DNA of 55,749 nucleotides from Clostridia bacterium (GTDB taxonomy: Bacteria; Bacillota; Clostridia; Oscillospirales; Acutalibacteraceae): contig JAFWYB010000064.1 of NCBI GenBank assembly GCA_017517865.1, forward strand, positions 1 through 55,749. Direction: 5' to 3'. The notes beneath the pieces were generated by a model. The model searched no databases. It was not told where the DNA came from and worked only from the letters and a program-made list of their open reading frames with translations. Position 1 is the stretch's first letter. Each line of letters starts with the position of its first letter. This document shows positions 7,409 to 16,800 of the stretch, one piece after another. The position numbers were made by a program, and so were the translations under genes.

Positions 7409-7921
7409 TTAAATTCCGGGAGCGATAAAGCCCTTGCTGTTTAGAGCAAATTCAATTTTGTCAAGAATCTCTTCCTTTTCAGCACGGACAGTGTGATAAT
7501 GATAACCGCCGGTTATGTTCATAAGCTCCGTTGACTTTCCGCTTCTTACACCTTCAATAAACTGCTTAATCTGAAGTGCGGAGAAAATATTTAGGGGTGC
7601 AACCATTTTTCCGTAAACCTTATGCCAGACGAAAACATCAACCACGGTACCGCCGAGTTCAACAATGGTGTTAAGCTCGTCCTCTGTTTCCTCAGTGGTG
7701 TGCTTCAGCTTGAAAACCCTCTCCTTCAGAGGTGACTTCTGAAGAATGTAACCGTTATGGGTTGAAAGAATATCGAAGCCCTGACCCTTAAGCACAGAAA
7801 TATCCTGTACGATTATCTGTCTGGATACTCCGCACTTTTCCGAAAACTCTCCTCCGGATATTGGTCTGTCTACTGAAAGCAGAAGGTTTATAATAGATTT
7901 TCTTCTTTCCTGTGCCTTCAT
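7409..7921 (-). CDS. niaR: NiaR-type transcription repressor (HTH plus 3H domain)
   Basis: A 170-residue regulator. An N-terminal helix-turn-helix of the HTH_11 type (about residues 1-60, CGVSRQIIVQDISVLK) is followed by a 3H ligand domain with conserved histidines in VWHKVYGK and GGYHYHTVRAEKEE. NiaR (YrxA) proteins bind nicotinic acid and repress NAD biosynthesis genes. Encoded in the nadABC operon itself, 21 bases after nadC, it probably autoregulates through the operator upstream of nadA. Identification is strong from both domain pattern and context. Confidence 0.9.
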   Translation of the reverse strand: MKAQERRKSIINLLLSVDRPISGGEFSEKCGVSRQIIVQDISVLKGQGFDILSTHNGYILQKSPLKERVFKLKHTTEETEDELNTIVELGGTVVDVFVWHKVYGKMVAPLNIFSALQIKQFIEGVRSGKSTELMNITGGYHYHTVRAEKEEILDKIEFALNSKGFIAPGI

Positions 7922-7942
7922 AATATTCTCCTTGAATTAAAA

Positions 7943-8794
7943 TTATATTGCATGAAGGTTTTTGAGTGAGAGGTCAAGAATTGGTGAAGAATGTGTGAGA
8001 GCACCGCTTGAAATGTAGTCAACTCCGATGTCAACGAGTCGTGCAACATTTTCCTTGGTAACATTACCGCTGCACTCAGTTTCAGCCTTGCCCTTGCAAA
8101 GCAGAACGGCTTCCTTCATATCTTCAACACTCATATTGTCAAGCATTATAATATCTGCACCGGCCTCAAGAGCTTCTCTGAGCATATCAAGATTTTCAAC
8201 CTCAACCTCGATTTTGCGTACAAAGGGTGCGTACTCTTTGGCCATGGTAACAGCTTCTTTTACACCGCCTGCGGCTCCGATATGGTTATCCTTAAGGAGA
8301 ATACCGTCGCTTAAATTATAGCGGTGATTGTAACCTCCGCCGACCTTAACTGCGTACTTTTCAAAAATTCTCATATTCGGTGTAGTCTTACGGGTATCAA
8401 GAAGCTTTGTTGATGTACCTTTGAGAAGGTCAGCTGTTTTTCTTGTATAAGTGGCAATGCCGCTCATTCTCTGAAGATAGTTGAGTGCTGTTCTTTCACC
8501 CGAAAGGAGCACCCTGATATCACCTTTGACAAGACCGATTTTCTGTCCGTTTGCAACAAAGTCACCGTCTTTTACGGTAAAGCTGACCTCAGTATTTTCA
8601 TCGAGCAACTCAAATACTCTTTTGAAGACATCAAGACCTGCAATAACACCGTCTTCCTTACAGATAAGGTCAACCTCACCGAGCTGATAGCACGGCATAA
8701 CGGAATTGGTTGTAATATCCTCGCTTGTTATATCCTCCTGTAAGGCACTTAAAATAAGATTATCTGCATTGAGCTTCATTGAAATATCATTCAT
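7943..8794 (-). CDS. nadC: Nicotinate-nucleotide diphosphorylase (quinolinate phosphoribosyltransferase)
   Basis: A 283-residue enzyme converting quinolinate and PRPP to nicotinate mononucleotide, CO2 and pyrophosphate, the third step of de novo NAD synthesis. Visible signatures are LSGERTALNYLQRMSGIAT, LLDTRKTTPNMR, GGGYNHRYNLSDGILLKDNH and, near the C-terminus, DIIMLDNMS. Full family length. The start overlaps the nadB stop region by eight bases, so translation is coupled. Standard housekeeping assignment. Confidence 0.95.
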   Translation of the reverse strand: MNDISMKLNADNLILSALQEDITSEDITTNSVMPCYQLGEVDLICKEDGVIAGLDVFKRVFELLDENTEVSFTVKDGDFVANGQKIGLVKGDIRVLLSGERTALNYLQRMSGIATYTRKTADLLKGTSTKLLDTRKTTPNMRIFEKYAVKVGGGYNHRYNLSDGILLKDNHIGAAGGVKEAVTMAKEYAPFVRKIEVEVENLDMLREALEAGADIIMLDNMSVEDMKEAVLLCKGKAETECSGNVTKENVARLVDIGVDYISSGALTHSSPILDLSLKNLHAI

Positions 8795-10061
8795 GGCTTT
8801 TTCTCTCCTTTTCTATCGCTTCAAGAACCGAAGCTTTGTATTTATCCTCGTAGCCTTCATAGGCTGAAGGGTCGACCATTATTTCTTTTTTATCATCTGA
8901 AACGGTGTAATTTTTCACAATGTCGGTTGCGGCTCGTTTTGCAAAAACAAGGCTTTCAAGAAGAGAATTACTTGCCAATCTGTTTTTGCCGTGAACACCG
9001 TTGCAGGCTGTTTCACCCACAGCGTAAAGTCTATCCATAGATGTTTTGCTGAAGGCATCAACATCAATACCGCCCATAAAATAATGCTGTGAGGGCACGA
9101 CCGGAATGGGCTCTTTGGTTACATCATAGCCTTCTTCAAGACAACGCTGATAAATATTAGGGAAATGGGCTCTGATTTCCTTTTCGGAAATGGGAGCAAG
9201 GGATAACCAAACATGCTCGCTGCCCTCTTTTTTCATCTCATCAAAAATGGCGTTTGCGACCACATCTCTCGGAAGAAGCTCGTTTACAAATCTTTCTCCC
9301 TTTGAGTTGAGAAGGATTGCACCCTCACCTCTTACTGATTCGGATATGAGAAACTCTCTGCCGTGCTTTTCGGTGTAGAGGGTTGTAGGATGAATCTGTA
9401 TGTAATCAATATGCTTAAGCCTTATTCCGTGCTTCAAGGCTACCGCCAAAGCGTCGCCCGTCAGGTGTCGGTAATTGGTTGAATGCTTGAACAAACCGCC
9501 TATACCGCCCGTAGCAAGAACCGTGTAATCTGCACTTATGCTTATATACTCACCCTTCTCATTGTGACCTATAATGCCTTTACACTCATCATTATTGCAG
9601 ATAAGGTCTACCATTGTAAAGTTTTCTATAAGAGTAATATTTCTTCTGTTTCTTACAGTGTTAAGTAAATTCTGTGTAATTTCCTTGCCCGTTTCATCCT
9701 CGTGGAACAAAATTCTCGGATTTGAATGAGCTCCTTCACGGGTATATGTAAATTCTTCACCGTCTTTTTCAAATTTAGCACCGAAGAAAACAAGGTCCCT
9801 TATTACCTCCTGAGAGGACCGAATCATAATTTCTACAGAATCCGGGTTGTTTTCATAGTGACCTGCTCTCATCGTATCTTCATAAAAGGCATTGAAATCC
9901 GATTCATCACGCAGAACACATATACCGCCTTGTGCAAGGAATGAGTCACTTTTAGGAGCTTCATCCTTTGTTACAATAGTAATCTTTTTATATTCAGGCA
10001 GATTGAGTGCACAGTAAAGCCCTGCTACACCGCTGCCTACAATAATAACATCTGTATTCAT
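8787..10061 (-). CDS. nadB: L-aspartate oxidase
   Basis: A 424-residue flavoprotein that oxidises L-aspartate to iminoaspartate for quinolinate synthesis. The FAD-binding VIIVGSGVAGLYCAL lies at the N-terminus. The substrate region includes LAQGGICVLRD, HEDETGKEI, IQIHPTTLY, SVRGEGAILLN and GVHGKNRLASNSLLES. It is about 100 residues shorter than enterobacterial NadB, apparently lacking most of the C-terminal helical domain. In an anaerobe fumarate rather than oxygen is the likely electron acceptor (inference). Confidence 0.94.
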   Translation of the reverse strand: MNTDVIIVGSGVAGLYCALNLPEYKKITIVTKDEAPKSDSFLAQGGICVLRDESDFNAFYEDTMRAGHYENNPDSVEIMIRSSQEVIRDLVFFGAKFEKDGEEFTYTREGAHSNPRILFHEDETGKEITQNLLNTVRNRRNITLIENFTMVDLICNNDECKGIIGHNEKGEYISISADYTVLATGGIGGLFKHSTNYRHLTGDALAVALKHGIRLKHIDYIQIHPTTLYTEKHGREFLISESVRGEGAILLNSKGERFVNELLPRDVVANAIFDEMKKEGSEHVWLSLAPISEKEIRAHFPNIYQRCLEEGYDVTKEPIPVVPSQHYFMGGIDVDAFSKTSMDRLYAVGETACNGVHGKNRLASNSLLESLVFAKRAATDIVKNYTVSDDKKEIMVDPSAYEGYEDKYKASVLEAIEKERKSHE

Positions 10062-10067
10062 TTAATA

Positions 10068-10967
10068 TCATCTCGCAAGTTCAAGCATTTTATCAAGTGG
10101 AAGCAAAGCCCTGTGACAGGTTTCTTCATCAATTGTTATTTCATTCGTTTCCTTTTCAAGTACATCGAGGATTGCTTTCAATGAATTAAGCTTCATATCA
10201 ACACAGCACGGACAAGGATCAGGGAAGATGAATGTTTTATCGGGACCATCTCCCATAAGCCTACAGCTTACACCCTCTTCCGTACAGATAATGAATTCCT
10301 CCGCATCAGCACCTTTGGCATAATCTATAATCTCAGCCGTACTGCCGATAAAATCAGATATCCCGAGCACCTCTTTTTCGCATTCGGGATGAGTAAGCAC
10401 AAGTGCAAAAGGATGCTTCTCTTTTTCCTCAAGAACCTGCTTTGCGGTAATTCTTGCGTGTATGGGACAGAAGCCGTCGTTTATTATTATGTTTTTTTCT
10501 GGTACCTGCTTGGCAACAAATGAGCCGAGATTTTTATCGGGAATGAAAAATATGTTTTTGTTTTTTAGTGCTTTTACTATCTTAACGGCATTTGAGGATG
10601 TTACGCAAACATCACTCTGACATTTGAGTTCGGCCGTTGAATTTATGTAGCATACAACAGCCAGGTCATCGTATTGTCTGCGCATTTCGGCTATCTTGCC
10701 CTTGGCAACCATGTGAGCCATAGGACAGTCGGCAGTAAGGTCGGGCACAAGGACCTTTTTATCAAAGTTCAGTATCTTTGCACTCTCACCCATAAAGCGT
10801 ACACCGCAGAAAACTATTATGTCAACTTCTATGCTTTTGGCAATTTTGGCAAGATAAAAGGAATCTCCAACATAGTCTGCAAGCTCCTGTACATCTGCAG
10901 GGGTATAATAATGAGCAAGAATAACTGCATTTTTTTCTTTTTTCAGCTTTAAAATTTTATTTTTCAT
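10068..10967 (-). CDS. nadA: Quinolinate synthase
   Basis: A 299-residue [4Fe-4S] enzyme condensing iminoaspartate with DHAP to quinolinate. The early ILAHYYTPADVQELADYVGD motif and cysteines in VFCGVRFMGES, VCVTSSNA and DPCPCCVDMKLN mark the family and its cluster ligands. First gene of the minus-strand nad operon; its stop is six bases before the nadB start. Transcription starts at the consensus promoter 11004-11032, overlapped by a likely NiaR site. Confidence 0.95.
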   Translation of the reverse strand: MKNKILKLKKEKNAVILAHYYTPADVQELADYVGDSFYLAKIAKSIEVDIIVFCGVRFMGESAKILNFDKKVLVPDLTADCPMAHMVAKGKIAEMRRQYDDLAVVCYINSTAELKCQSDVCVTSSNAVKIVKALKNKNIFFIPDKNLGSFVAKQVPEKNIIINDGFCPIHARITAKQVLEEKEKHPFALVLTHPECEKEVLGISDFIGSTAEIIDYAKGADAEEFIICTEEGVSCRLMGDGPDKTFIFPDPCPCCVDMKLNSLKAILDVLEKETNEITIDEETCHRALLPLDKMLELAR

Positions 10968-11003
10968 TTTTTGCTTCCTTGATTTAATTTTGTTGCGATG
11001 TGA

Positions 11004-11045
11004 ATTATATCACTCTGCTTTACATCTGTCAACTTATCTGTAAAG
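11004..11045 (-). promoter_or_regulatory. nad operon promoter with putative NiaR operator
   Basis: On the minus strand a perfect TTGACA (11027-11032), 17-base spacer and perfect TATAAT (11004-11009). Overlapping the -35 is the inverted repeat CTTTACA (minus) / TGTAAAG with an internal TTGACAGATGT, plus a second TTTACAGAT half twelve bases upstream. ACAGATGT/ACATCTGT-like sites resemble operators reported for NiaR in Firmicutes; the exact motif is recalled, not computed. Confidence 0.7.
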
Positions 11046-11105
11046 TTTTGCTGTTAGAATTTTACAAAAGAAAACGGATGCATTATGTGCAAATCAGCTA
11101 AACAA

Positions 11106-11136
11106 GAGACACCACACGTAAAACTTGCGGTGTCTC
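11106..11136. terminator. Hairpin between nadA and the giant secreted-protein gene
   Basis: GAGACACC and GGTGTCTC arms around 15 bases. On the minus strand it is followed by TTGTTTAG. It lies 118-148 bases beyond the end of the minus-strand gene at 11254 and could be a backup terminator. Confidence 0.5.
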
Positions 11137-11154
11137 CGGATAACAAATACAACA

Positions 11155-11182
11155 GCGATAAGTGTAAGCATCCACTTATCGC
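11155..11182 (-). terminator. Terminator of the giant secreted-protein gene
   Basis: Perfect 10-base arms GCGATAAGTG and CACTTATCGC with an 8-base loop, followed on the minus strand by TGTTGTATTTGTT. It sits about 70 bases past the stop of the large minus-strand gene. Confidence 0.6.
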
Positions 11183-11253
11183 CGCTTTGTTGTGTATTGA
11201 ACTTTTTACAGCTTTGTTTTAAATAAACAATCTGCATTGACGGTTAAAATCTT

Positions 11254-14200
11254 TTACTTAAACCAACTGCCAATCATAGCAAAGAAATCTCTGATAGCCT
11301 TGATGAGCTTCTCAAACCAGTTCAAGGATTCCTCGACATCGGGCACATCAATTTTATACCCAAGTGCACCTATAAGCATATAACGATCAACTGTTACAAC
11401 AAGATTGCCATTATCATCGGGCTTGACTGCATTACCGTTCACATAGAAGGTGAAAGCATTACCCATAAGGTCACCGACCTTAATAATAAGCTGCGTTCCT
11501 TCGGGCACTTCAAGAGTAGAGTTACCGAAAACTATCTGGTATGTTTCTCCGCCGTCCATTGACACATTGTACCAACCGATACCGTCAGTTTTACCGAATA
11601 CGATATAATGTTTTCTGTCGCTGTTTACTCCGCCGTTACCGCCGGGAGCATCAGGATTGTCAGGATTATCCGGGTCAGTCGGTTCATCGGGATCGTCGGG
11701 GTTATCAGGCTCTTCCGGATCAACGGGAATATCGGGATTTTCGGGTTCAGTTGTCTTTTCCGCAAATACAAAGGTATATTTAACCTCATCAGTTCCGCTT
11801 ACAGCAGAGGGAGGAATAACTATCCAGTTGCCGTCCTCAAAACCTTCATCGGCCTTCATACCTTCAGGTGCTACAAGCTCTGCAGAACCGTTTACATCCC
11901 ACTTGCCGTCTGTCAGAAGGGTAGCATAAACTGAAATGTTCTCTGTTGTATCATCTGACCATTTACCGTTTATAACCTCGAAGATAATCTTTTTCTGATA
12001 CTTGTCAGGGATACCGTCACCTGCTTCGCCGTTTTCACCGCCGCCAAGTTTATCGGCAGTATAGTAGAAGCTGATTACATTGTTTTCCGTATCGATTGTA
12101 ATTGATTTACTGCCCTCACTGCAAAGAATATAGCCGTCAATTACAATAGCACTTTCCGTTACGGCTTCGCCATAAAGAGCACTCGCAATTTTACTGTCAG
12201 CAAGAATATTTTCTGCGTCTTCTTCAAGGTAGTTTACTGTATAGCCGTAAGAATTCGCCGCGTAGTAAAGAGTTATCTCATTGTTTTCAGTGCCGATTGT
12301 AACACTGTCAGCACTTGCACTGTCATAGGAATAGCCTGCAAAATCTCTCATAAGGCTTTCCGCAGTAATTATATCACCAAAGGTCTGGCTCGTTTTTGTT
12401 TCTGTACAAATAACAGTGCCCGTGTTCTTAACAACATGGTTAACCGTAAACTCTAAATCACTTCTCTTTTCCCACTTTGCGTAAAGAGTTGTGTCAGCGT
12501 GAACAGAAGCATCAATTTTTGTAATTATCTCACCGCTGCAAGACTCATCAGCATACCAACCGCTGAAAATATAACCCTCCTTTTCAGGAACATACGTGAT
12601 TGCGGTTTCGTGGCTCCAGATGTGGCCTCTGGATACTGTTTCCTCGGAGCTGTCCCATTTATATGTGATGTTGTACCACATAGGAATTACCGTAACCTTA
12701 AGATTATCCGTAGGAGCCTGATTGTAGGGACTCCAGCGTACGCTGTCACCGTAAACAACAATTACGGGCCATTCATCTGTTTCTTTGCCGTCAAGCTTTG
12801 TAAGATTAGCCTGATAATCGTAAAGGTTACCGTTGAAGTTCTTTTTCCAGATTTTCTCACCGTAAGACACATCATTCTTACCTGTAACAGTATCTATACC
12901 TACAACTACACCGTAGGGATCTGCCTTGTGCTGAATGATTACACTGTAATCATTGTCTGTACCAATCTCTTTGCCTAAATACTCAACAAGAGCACTTTCG
13001 GGTCTGAAATTATCACCGATAAGGCTTGTGTCAACCTCAACATTCTGCATATAGGCTTCAGGCTCAAAATGCAGATATGTATTTACGAAGGTTTCCCATC
13101 TGCTGCTTTCGGAATAAACGGCAGTATAATCCGTTGCATTATAATCGTCGTGAATATCACCGTTACCGTTGATAACCGTTGTTGAGTTCTGATAAGCAGC
13201 CTCATAGTTCATAAGGTAAACACAAATACGGTATGTCTTATCGGGATCAAGACCTGTGAATTTGTAAGGTGCAGGATTGCTGAAATGCTGATTATTTGAC
13301 CAATCTATTTCAACCGTCTGACCGGCAATATTGTAGGTGCCGTCAGGAGTAATTTCCTCAAGCTCAACAAGAGCGTGAGTTGCTCTGTCGGAATCATTAA
13401 CCTTGTGCTCACTGTCGAGATAACCGTCAACTACAAGTGTACCGGTGAGCACTCTGTCCCATTCGGCATAAAGTGTAATATCCTGAGTGAGAAGCACGCC
13501 CTCTTTTGCAGAAATTGTGCACTCCTTGTCGAGATACCATCCAAGGAAATTGTGATCTTGCATTACGGGCTCATATACGTCAAAGGAGGGTACATAATAC
13601 TGTTCCCGTGCCGTGTCGGTATCCTTGCCGTTAACCTTACCTCCCTGAGCATCAAAGGTCACATTATACTTTTCAACGGTGATTACACCGTCAAGAGTAC
13701 CCTTCTGTCCCTCAGTTGCATCGTCATAATAAGCACCGAAAAGAGATGTGCTGTACTTTTTACCGTCTGCTACATCACCCATTGTTGCGGTGTAGTTTCC
13801 GTCGGTATAAGCAACAACAACAGTATTATCATCCTTCATATGATCTTTTTCTGTGGGTACAACAATGGTTGAGTCTCTATAGATAAAGCCTGTTACAACA
13901 GCTCTGTAGCCGTAAGGGTTATTGGCAGCATCATGCTTCCATACAGGATACGAACCAAAGCCCTCACCTGTTACAGGATCAATATCAACTCTCACACCGG
14001 GTCTAACGGTGTTTTCCGTAGTTCTCTGCTGAGTGATAATCACCCATTCGTTTTTATCTGCATTCCAACAGGCAACCTTTACAATTACAGCATCGGGATA
14101 AAGCTCCGTGGGAACATCATCAGCCATTCTGACGCTGAATTCAAGATCGAAATCATCAGGGTTGTATGTAAGCTTAATATCAATTGTCCAGTTACCATTT

Positions 14201-16131
14201 TCATCCTGAGTCTTATCAACAACTGCATCATATCCCGATTTATTAAAGGACACACCGAAAGCAGAGCTTTCAAGAAGTCCTGAATAAGTAGGAGCAGTAG
14301 CGGTGTATCTTGTTGCAAGAATTTCACTACCGGCAACATCCGCAGTGTAAGTATAAGCCTTATCGTTGCCGTTTTCATCAGTTTGGCTATCCTTTGAGAA
14401 GAAAAGCTTATCACCCGTTTCAACAAGAGCCTGTGAGCCTGCCTTCATTTCAAGAAAATCTACAACAAGCTCATCCTTATTTGCATTTGAATCAAAGCCG
14501 CCGTCAACCTTATGGTCAATGGTAACATTGATTGTAACATTTACTTCCTTTTCCCATTTTGCTTTAAGAACAATTGGAGTTGAAATTGATGAGGTTACTT
14601 CAGAGTCGGATGCATAAGTATTACCTTCAAATTCCCAACCTGCAAAAACATACCCCTCACGTACGGGAACATTATCAGTTGTATATACGGCTGCCATTGA
14701 AGAATAAACCTCTTTTTTGACCTCTTCGCCTACTTTGAAAGCACCGCCGTTTGTGTTATATATAACGCTGTAATGGTGAAGGTTCAGCTCGCCGTTGGCA
14801 TTTTCAATAATCAGCTTATACTCTCTTGCCTGATGATAGTGGTCGCCTGCCTCAATATGCCAAGGATAATAGATACCATTGGTTACAGCAGCTGTATATG
14901 TACCCTTATCTGTTCTGCCAAGGCTGATATATTCTGCGTTTTCCTTGTCCTCATGAAGATAAAGAGTAACATCCTCCCCGTGAATATCAGCTATATCTGT
15001 AAGTGCACCGTCAAGATATGTGTAAACCGTAGCCTGATAAACAGGCTTTGTGGTATCGTAAACATAGGCATAAGCGTACTTGGTGTTGCTCTCGTTATCC
15101 TTATACTCGCCACGAACCTCAACATTGTATGTTGTATTGGGAGTAAGACCTGTAAAGAGGATTGTACCGTCAGCCTGCTTTGTACCTTCAACGCCGCCGA
15201 TGAAATAATCACAGCGATCATCAAGATTACCTGTAAGTGTAAGAGTTGTTGTGGTTGTATCTGTTGCAGGCTTTTTAAAAACAAAAACCGTAGTTATGGC
15301 ATCACCGCTTGATTCGTTATGAAACTTACAGTTACCCTTTGAAATATCAAGCTCAACCTGTGCATCACCTGTTGTGTCGGTGCTTGTACCGGCAACGGTG
15401 CCTTCAATGTAATAGTCGCCGCTTTCCTTGGTAAGCTCAATATGATCTGTACCGCTGATGATTTTACCGTTATCAACAAAGGATTCAACGCAGGTAATGT
15501 GAACAACGGCACTTTCACCTAATAGGTCAAGTACATTTCTTTTGTCGCCCTCGAACAAGCCTATAACAACATTATCCATATCCTTATCGAGGTTATATGT
15601 AACAAAACCAGAATTCTTTCTGTTGGTATACTTACCCTCGTGGCTGTCAGAACAAAGAAGGTTACCGTTTGCATCGTAAACCTCAACGGTAAGAACACCT
15701 ACAAGCGAAGTGCTCGCCTTGAGACCTGCACCGTACACCGAAGCCCAAGCATAACCAACGCCCGAAAATTCTTTATTATATGTTCTGCCGACCATATTTG
15801 AAAGTCCGGAGAGACTTTTATCCTTGTTGTGGATTTCGATTTCACCGTCAGTATTATTTATGCCGTACATATTGTGGGAATTATATACATAAACATATGT
15901 ACCGAGAGTACTTTTCCACTTATAGGTAAGCTCACGAACATTACCGTTATAGCCTTCAACACGTGCCTCTAAAAGCTCACTTGAACGAAGGTCTGTCTGC
16001 TCACCGCGCATAAAACTTACGATAGCGACTGAAGGTGTTGTTTCTGCTGCAAAAACCGATACGGGAACCATACCTGCAATCATAATAAAAGCAAGAAACA
16101 ATGAAAGAATTTTTTGAGCATTCTTTTTCAT
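11254..16131 (-). CDS. Giant secreted multi-repeat (InlB B-repeat/MucBP-like) protein
   Basis: A 1625-residue exported protein. Residues 1-29 form a signal peptide ending SVFAAE. At least three Listeria-Bacteroides (InlB B-type, Flg_new) repeats are visible, each with a YxVxF..NGG-like start and a GYxFxGW..ALYAKW-type end. Two tandem MucBP-like repeats follow (FTVNHVVKNTG and YTVNYLEEDAE starts, each ending ITLYY or ISFYY). Then comes a Pro/Asp/Glu-rich linker (about residues 1460-1500), a ~90-residue domain, and a short amphipathic tail ending WFEKLIKAIRDFF..WFK. There is no LPXTG sorting motif. It is likely an extracellular or surface protein for adhesion or glycan contact. GGAGG precedes the start, and a perfect promoter lies at 16177-16205. 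Confidence 0.85.
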   Translation of the reverse strand: MKKNAQKILSLFLAFIMIAGMVPVSVFAAETTPSVAIVSFMRGEQTDLRSSELLEARVEGYNGNVRELTYKWKSTLGTYVYVYNSHNMYGINNTDGEIEIHNKDKSLSGLSNMVGRTYNKEFSGVGYAWASVYGAGLKASTSLVGVLTVEVYDANGNLLCSDSHEGKYTNRKNSGFVTYNLDKDMDNVVIGLFEGDKRNVLDLLGESAVVHITCVESFVDNGKIISGTDHIELTKESGDYYIEGTVAGTSTDTTGDAQVELDISKGNCKFHNESSGDAITTVFVFKKPATDTTTTTLTLTGNLDDRCDYFIGGVEGTKQADGTILFTGLTPNTTYNVEVRGEYKDNESNTKYAYAYVYDTTKPVYQATVYTYLDGALTDIADIHGEDVTLYLHEDKENAEYISLGRTDKGTYTAAVTNGIYYPWHIEAGDHYHQAREYKLIIENANGELNLHHYSVIYNTNGGAFKVGEEVKKEVYSSMAAVYTTDNVPVREGYVFAGWEFEGNTYASDSEVTSSISTPIVLKAKWEKEVNVTINVTIDHKVDGGFDSNANKDELVVDFLEMKAGSQALVETGDKLFFSKDSQTDENGNDKAYTYTADVAGSEILATRYTATAPTYSGLLESSAFGVSFNKSGYDAVVDKTQDENGNWTIDIKLTYNPDDFDLEFSVRMADDVPTELYPDAVIVKVACWNADKNEWVIITQQRTTENTVRPGVRVDIDPVTGEGFGSYPVWKHDAANNPYGYRAVVTGFIYRDSTIVVPTEKDHMKDDNTVVVAYTDGNYTATMGDVADGKKYSTSLFGAYYDDATEGQKGTLDGVITVEKYNVTFDAQGGKVNGKDTDTAREQYYVPSFDVYEPVMQDHNFLGWYLDKECTISAKEGVLLTQDITLYAEWDRVLTGTLVVDGYLDSEHKVNDSDRATHALVELEEITPDGTYNIAGQTVEIDWSNNQHFSNPAPYKFTGLDPDKTYRICVYLMNYEAAYQNSTTVINGNGDIHDDYNATDYTAVYSESSRWETFVNTYLHFEPEAYMQNVEVDTSLIGDNFRPESALVEYLGKEIGTDNDYSVIIQHKADPYGVVVGIDTVTGKNDVSYGEKIWKKNFNGNLYDYQANLTKLDGKETDEWPVIVVYGDSVRWSPYNQAPTDNLKVTVIPMWYNITYKWDSSEETVSRGHIWSHETAITYVPEKEGYIFSGWYADESCSGEIITKIDASVHADTTLYAKWEKRSDLEFTVNHVVKNTGTVICTETKTSQTFGDIITAESLMRDFAGYSYDSASADSVTIGTENNEITLYYAANSYGYTVNYLEEDAENILADSKIASALYGEAVTESAIVIDGYILCSEGSKSITIDTENNVISFYYTADKLGGGENGEAGDGIPDKYQKKIIFEVINGKWSDDTTENISVYATLLTDGKWDVNGSAELVAPEGMKADEGFEDGNWIVIPPSAVSGTDEVKYTFVFAEKTTEPENPDIPVDPEEPDNPDDPDEPTDPDNPDNPDAPGGNGGVNSDRKHYIVFGKTDGIGWYNVSMDGGETYQIVFGNSTLEVPEGTQLIIKVGDLMGNAFTFYVNGNAVKPDDNGNLVVTVDRYMLIGALGYKIDVPDVEESLNWFEKLIKAIRDFFAMIGSWFK

Positions 16132-16176
16132 TTTTGTATACCTCCTAATACAATCTTTTAATGAAAATATGGAATA

Positions 16177-16205
16177 ATTATACTCCTAACAGTTGTAACT
16201 GTCAA
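16177..16205 (-). promoter_or_regulatory. Promoter of the giant secreted-protein gene
   Basis: Minus-strand TTGACA (16200-16205), 17-base spacer and TATAAT (16177-16182): both hexamers match consensus perfectly. It lies about 45 bases upstream of the start codon. Confidence 0.75.
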
Positions 16206-16368
16206 TAAAAACTCTCAAGAAGAGACATCACAATACACAAGAAAAAATCACGGTAAGGCTGCCGGGATACAGAAACATATAATTGCATTAAAAATCCGCT
16301 TTTTGAGTCTTCGTGTGAGCTCTGTTGTAAGTTTCTGCATAAAGAGGCTCGAGTCAGATTTTAACTGT

Positions 16369-16399
16369 TATATTTGACATTATGTATTTCTCCGTGTGA
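16369..16399 (-). pseudogene. Remnant of the DUF6809 gene start (cassette copy 3)
   Basis: These 31 bases match the start region of the DUF6809 gene at 6493-6523 at all but two positions, including the ribosome site, the ATG and codons for MSNI. The similarity stops after that and no open frame follows. The MITE-like element begins eight bases beyond. The distance from this start to the hairpin at 16768, after removing the 279-base element, is about 101 bases, against 95 in copy 1, so this appears to be a decayed cassette edge split by an insertion. Confidence 0.65.
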
Positions 16400-16406
16400 A
16401 CCCTTC

Positions 16407-16685
16407 TTAGGGTGACGAGTATAATCCGAACTCGCCTGAAAGAGTGAATTTTCACGCCTCTTTCGGCAATTCGGATTAGAAAGGCGACAGCCTGTCGGCA
16501 TCCTCATTATCCAAAATAGCCGCAAAAATTTACACTTTCAGGTCAAAGATTTTTTGCGGAGCGGATTTTTGGCAAGACAAGACACAAAACGCAGTAAATC
16601 CTATCGGATTTACGAGTATTTTAACGAAGTATTGGCGGAAATCCGCCCGTAAAAAACGGGGTTCGGATTATGCTCGCCACCCTAA
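16407..16685. mobile_element. MITE-like non-coding element with 25-bp terminal inverted repeats
   Basis: The ends at 16407-16431 and 16661-16685 are inverted repeats matching at 23 of 25 positions (TTAGGGTG.CGAG.ATAATC core, continuing CGAAC). The 279-base element codes for nothing I can support. Inside are further hairpins: a TAATCCGAA/TTCGGATTA pair near the left end, TAAATCC/GGATTTA, and GGCGGA/TCCGCC near the right end. No clear target-site duplication is visible. It could be a miniature transposable element moved by a transposase elsewhere, or a repeated structured RNA locus. Confidence 0.65.
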
Positions 16686-16767
16686 CTTTGTGCGGTGATG
16701 CTGAATATATAATGTCTGTGTCGGTTTTAATCCGTGCGGGGTAAATCTATTATAAGCACATACCGGC

Positions 16768-16800
16768 AGTGAGTATTCATTACACAAGTGAATACTCACT
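16768..16800. repeat. Perfect 12-bp inverted repeat, shared with cassette copy 1
   Basis: AGTGAGTATTCA and TGAATACTCACT around nine bases, followed by TTTCTTTT. The arms match the hairpin at 6600-6635. It probably acts as a terminator or marks the cassette end. The rest of 16801-17009 is AT-rich; a weak TTGACT...AATAAT promoter for ldh may lie at 16952-16980. Confidence 0.6.

Noticed and set aside
11541-15518. Many ORFs opposite or within the giant secreted-protein gene, including a Ser/Gly-rich one near 11657
   Set aside because: The Ser/Gly-rich frame is the complement of the Pro/Asp linker codons. The others overlap a long, well-supported gene.
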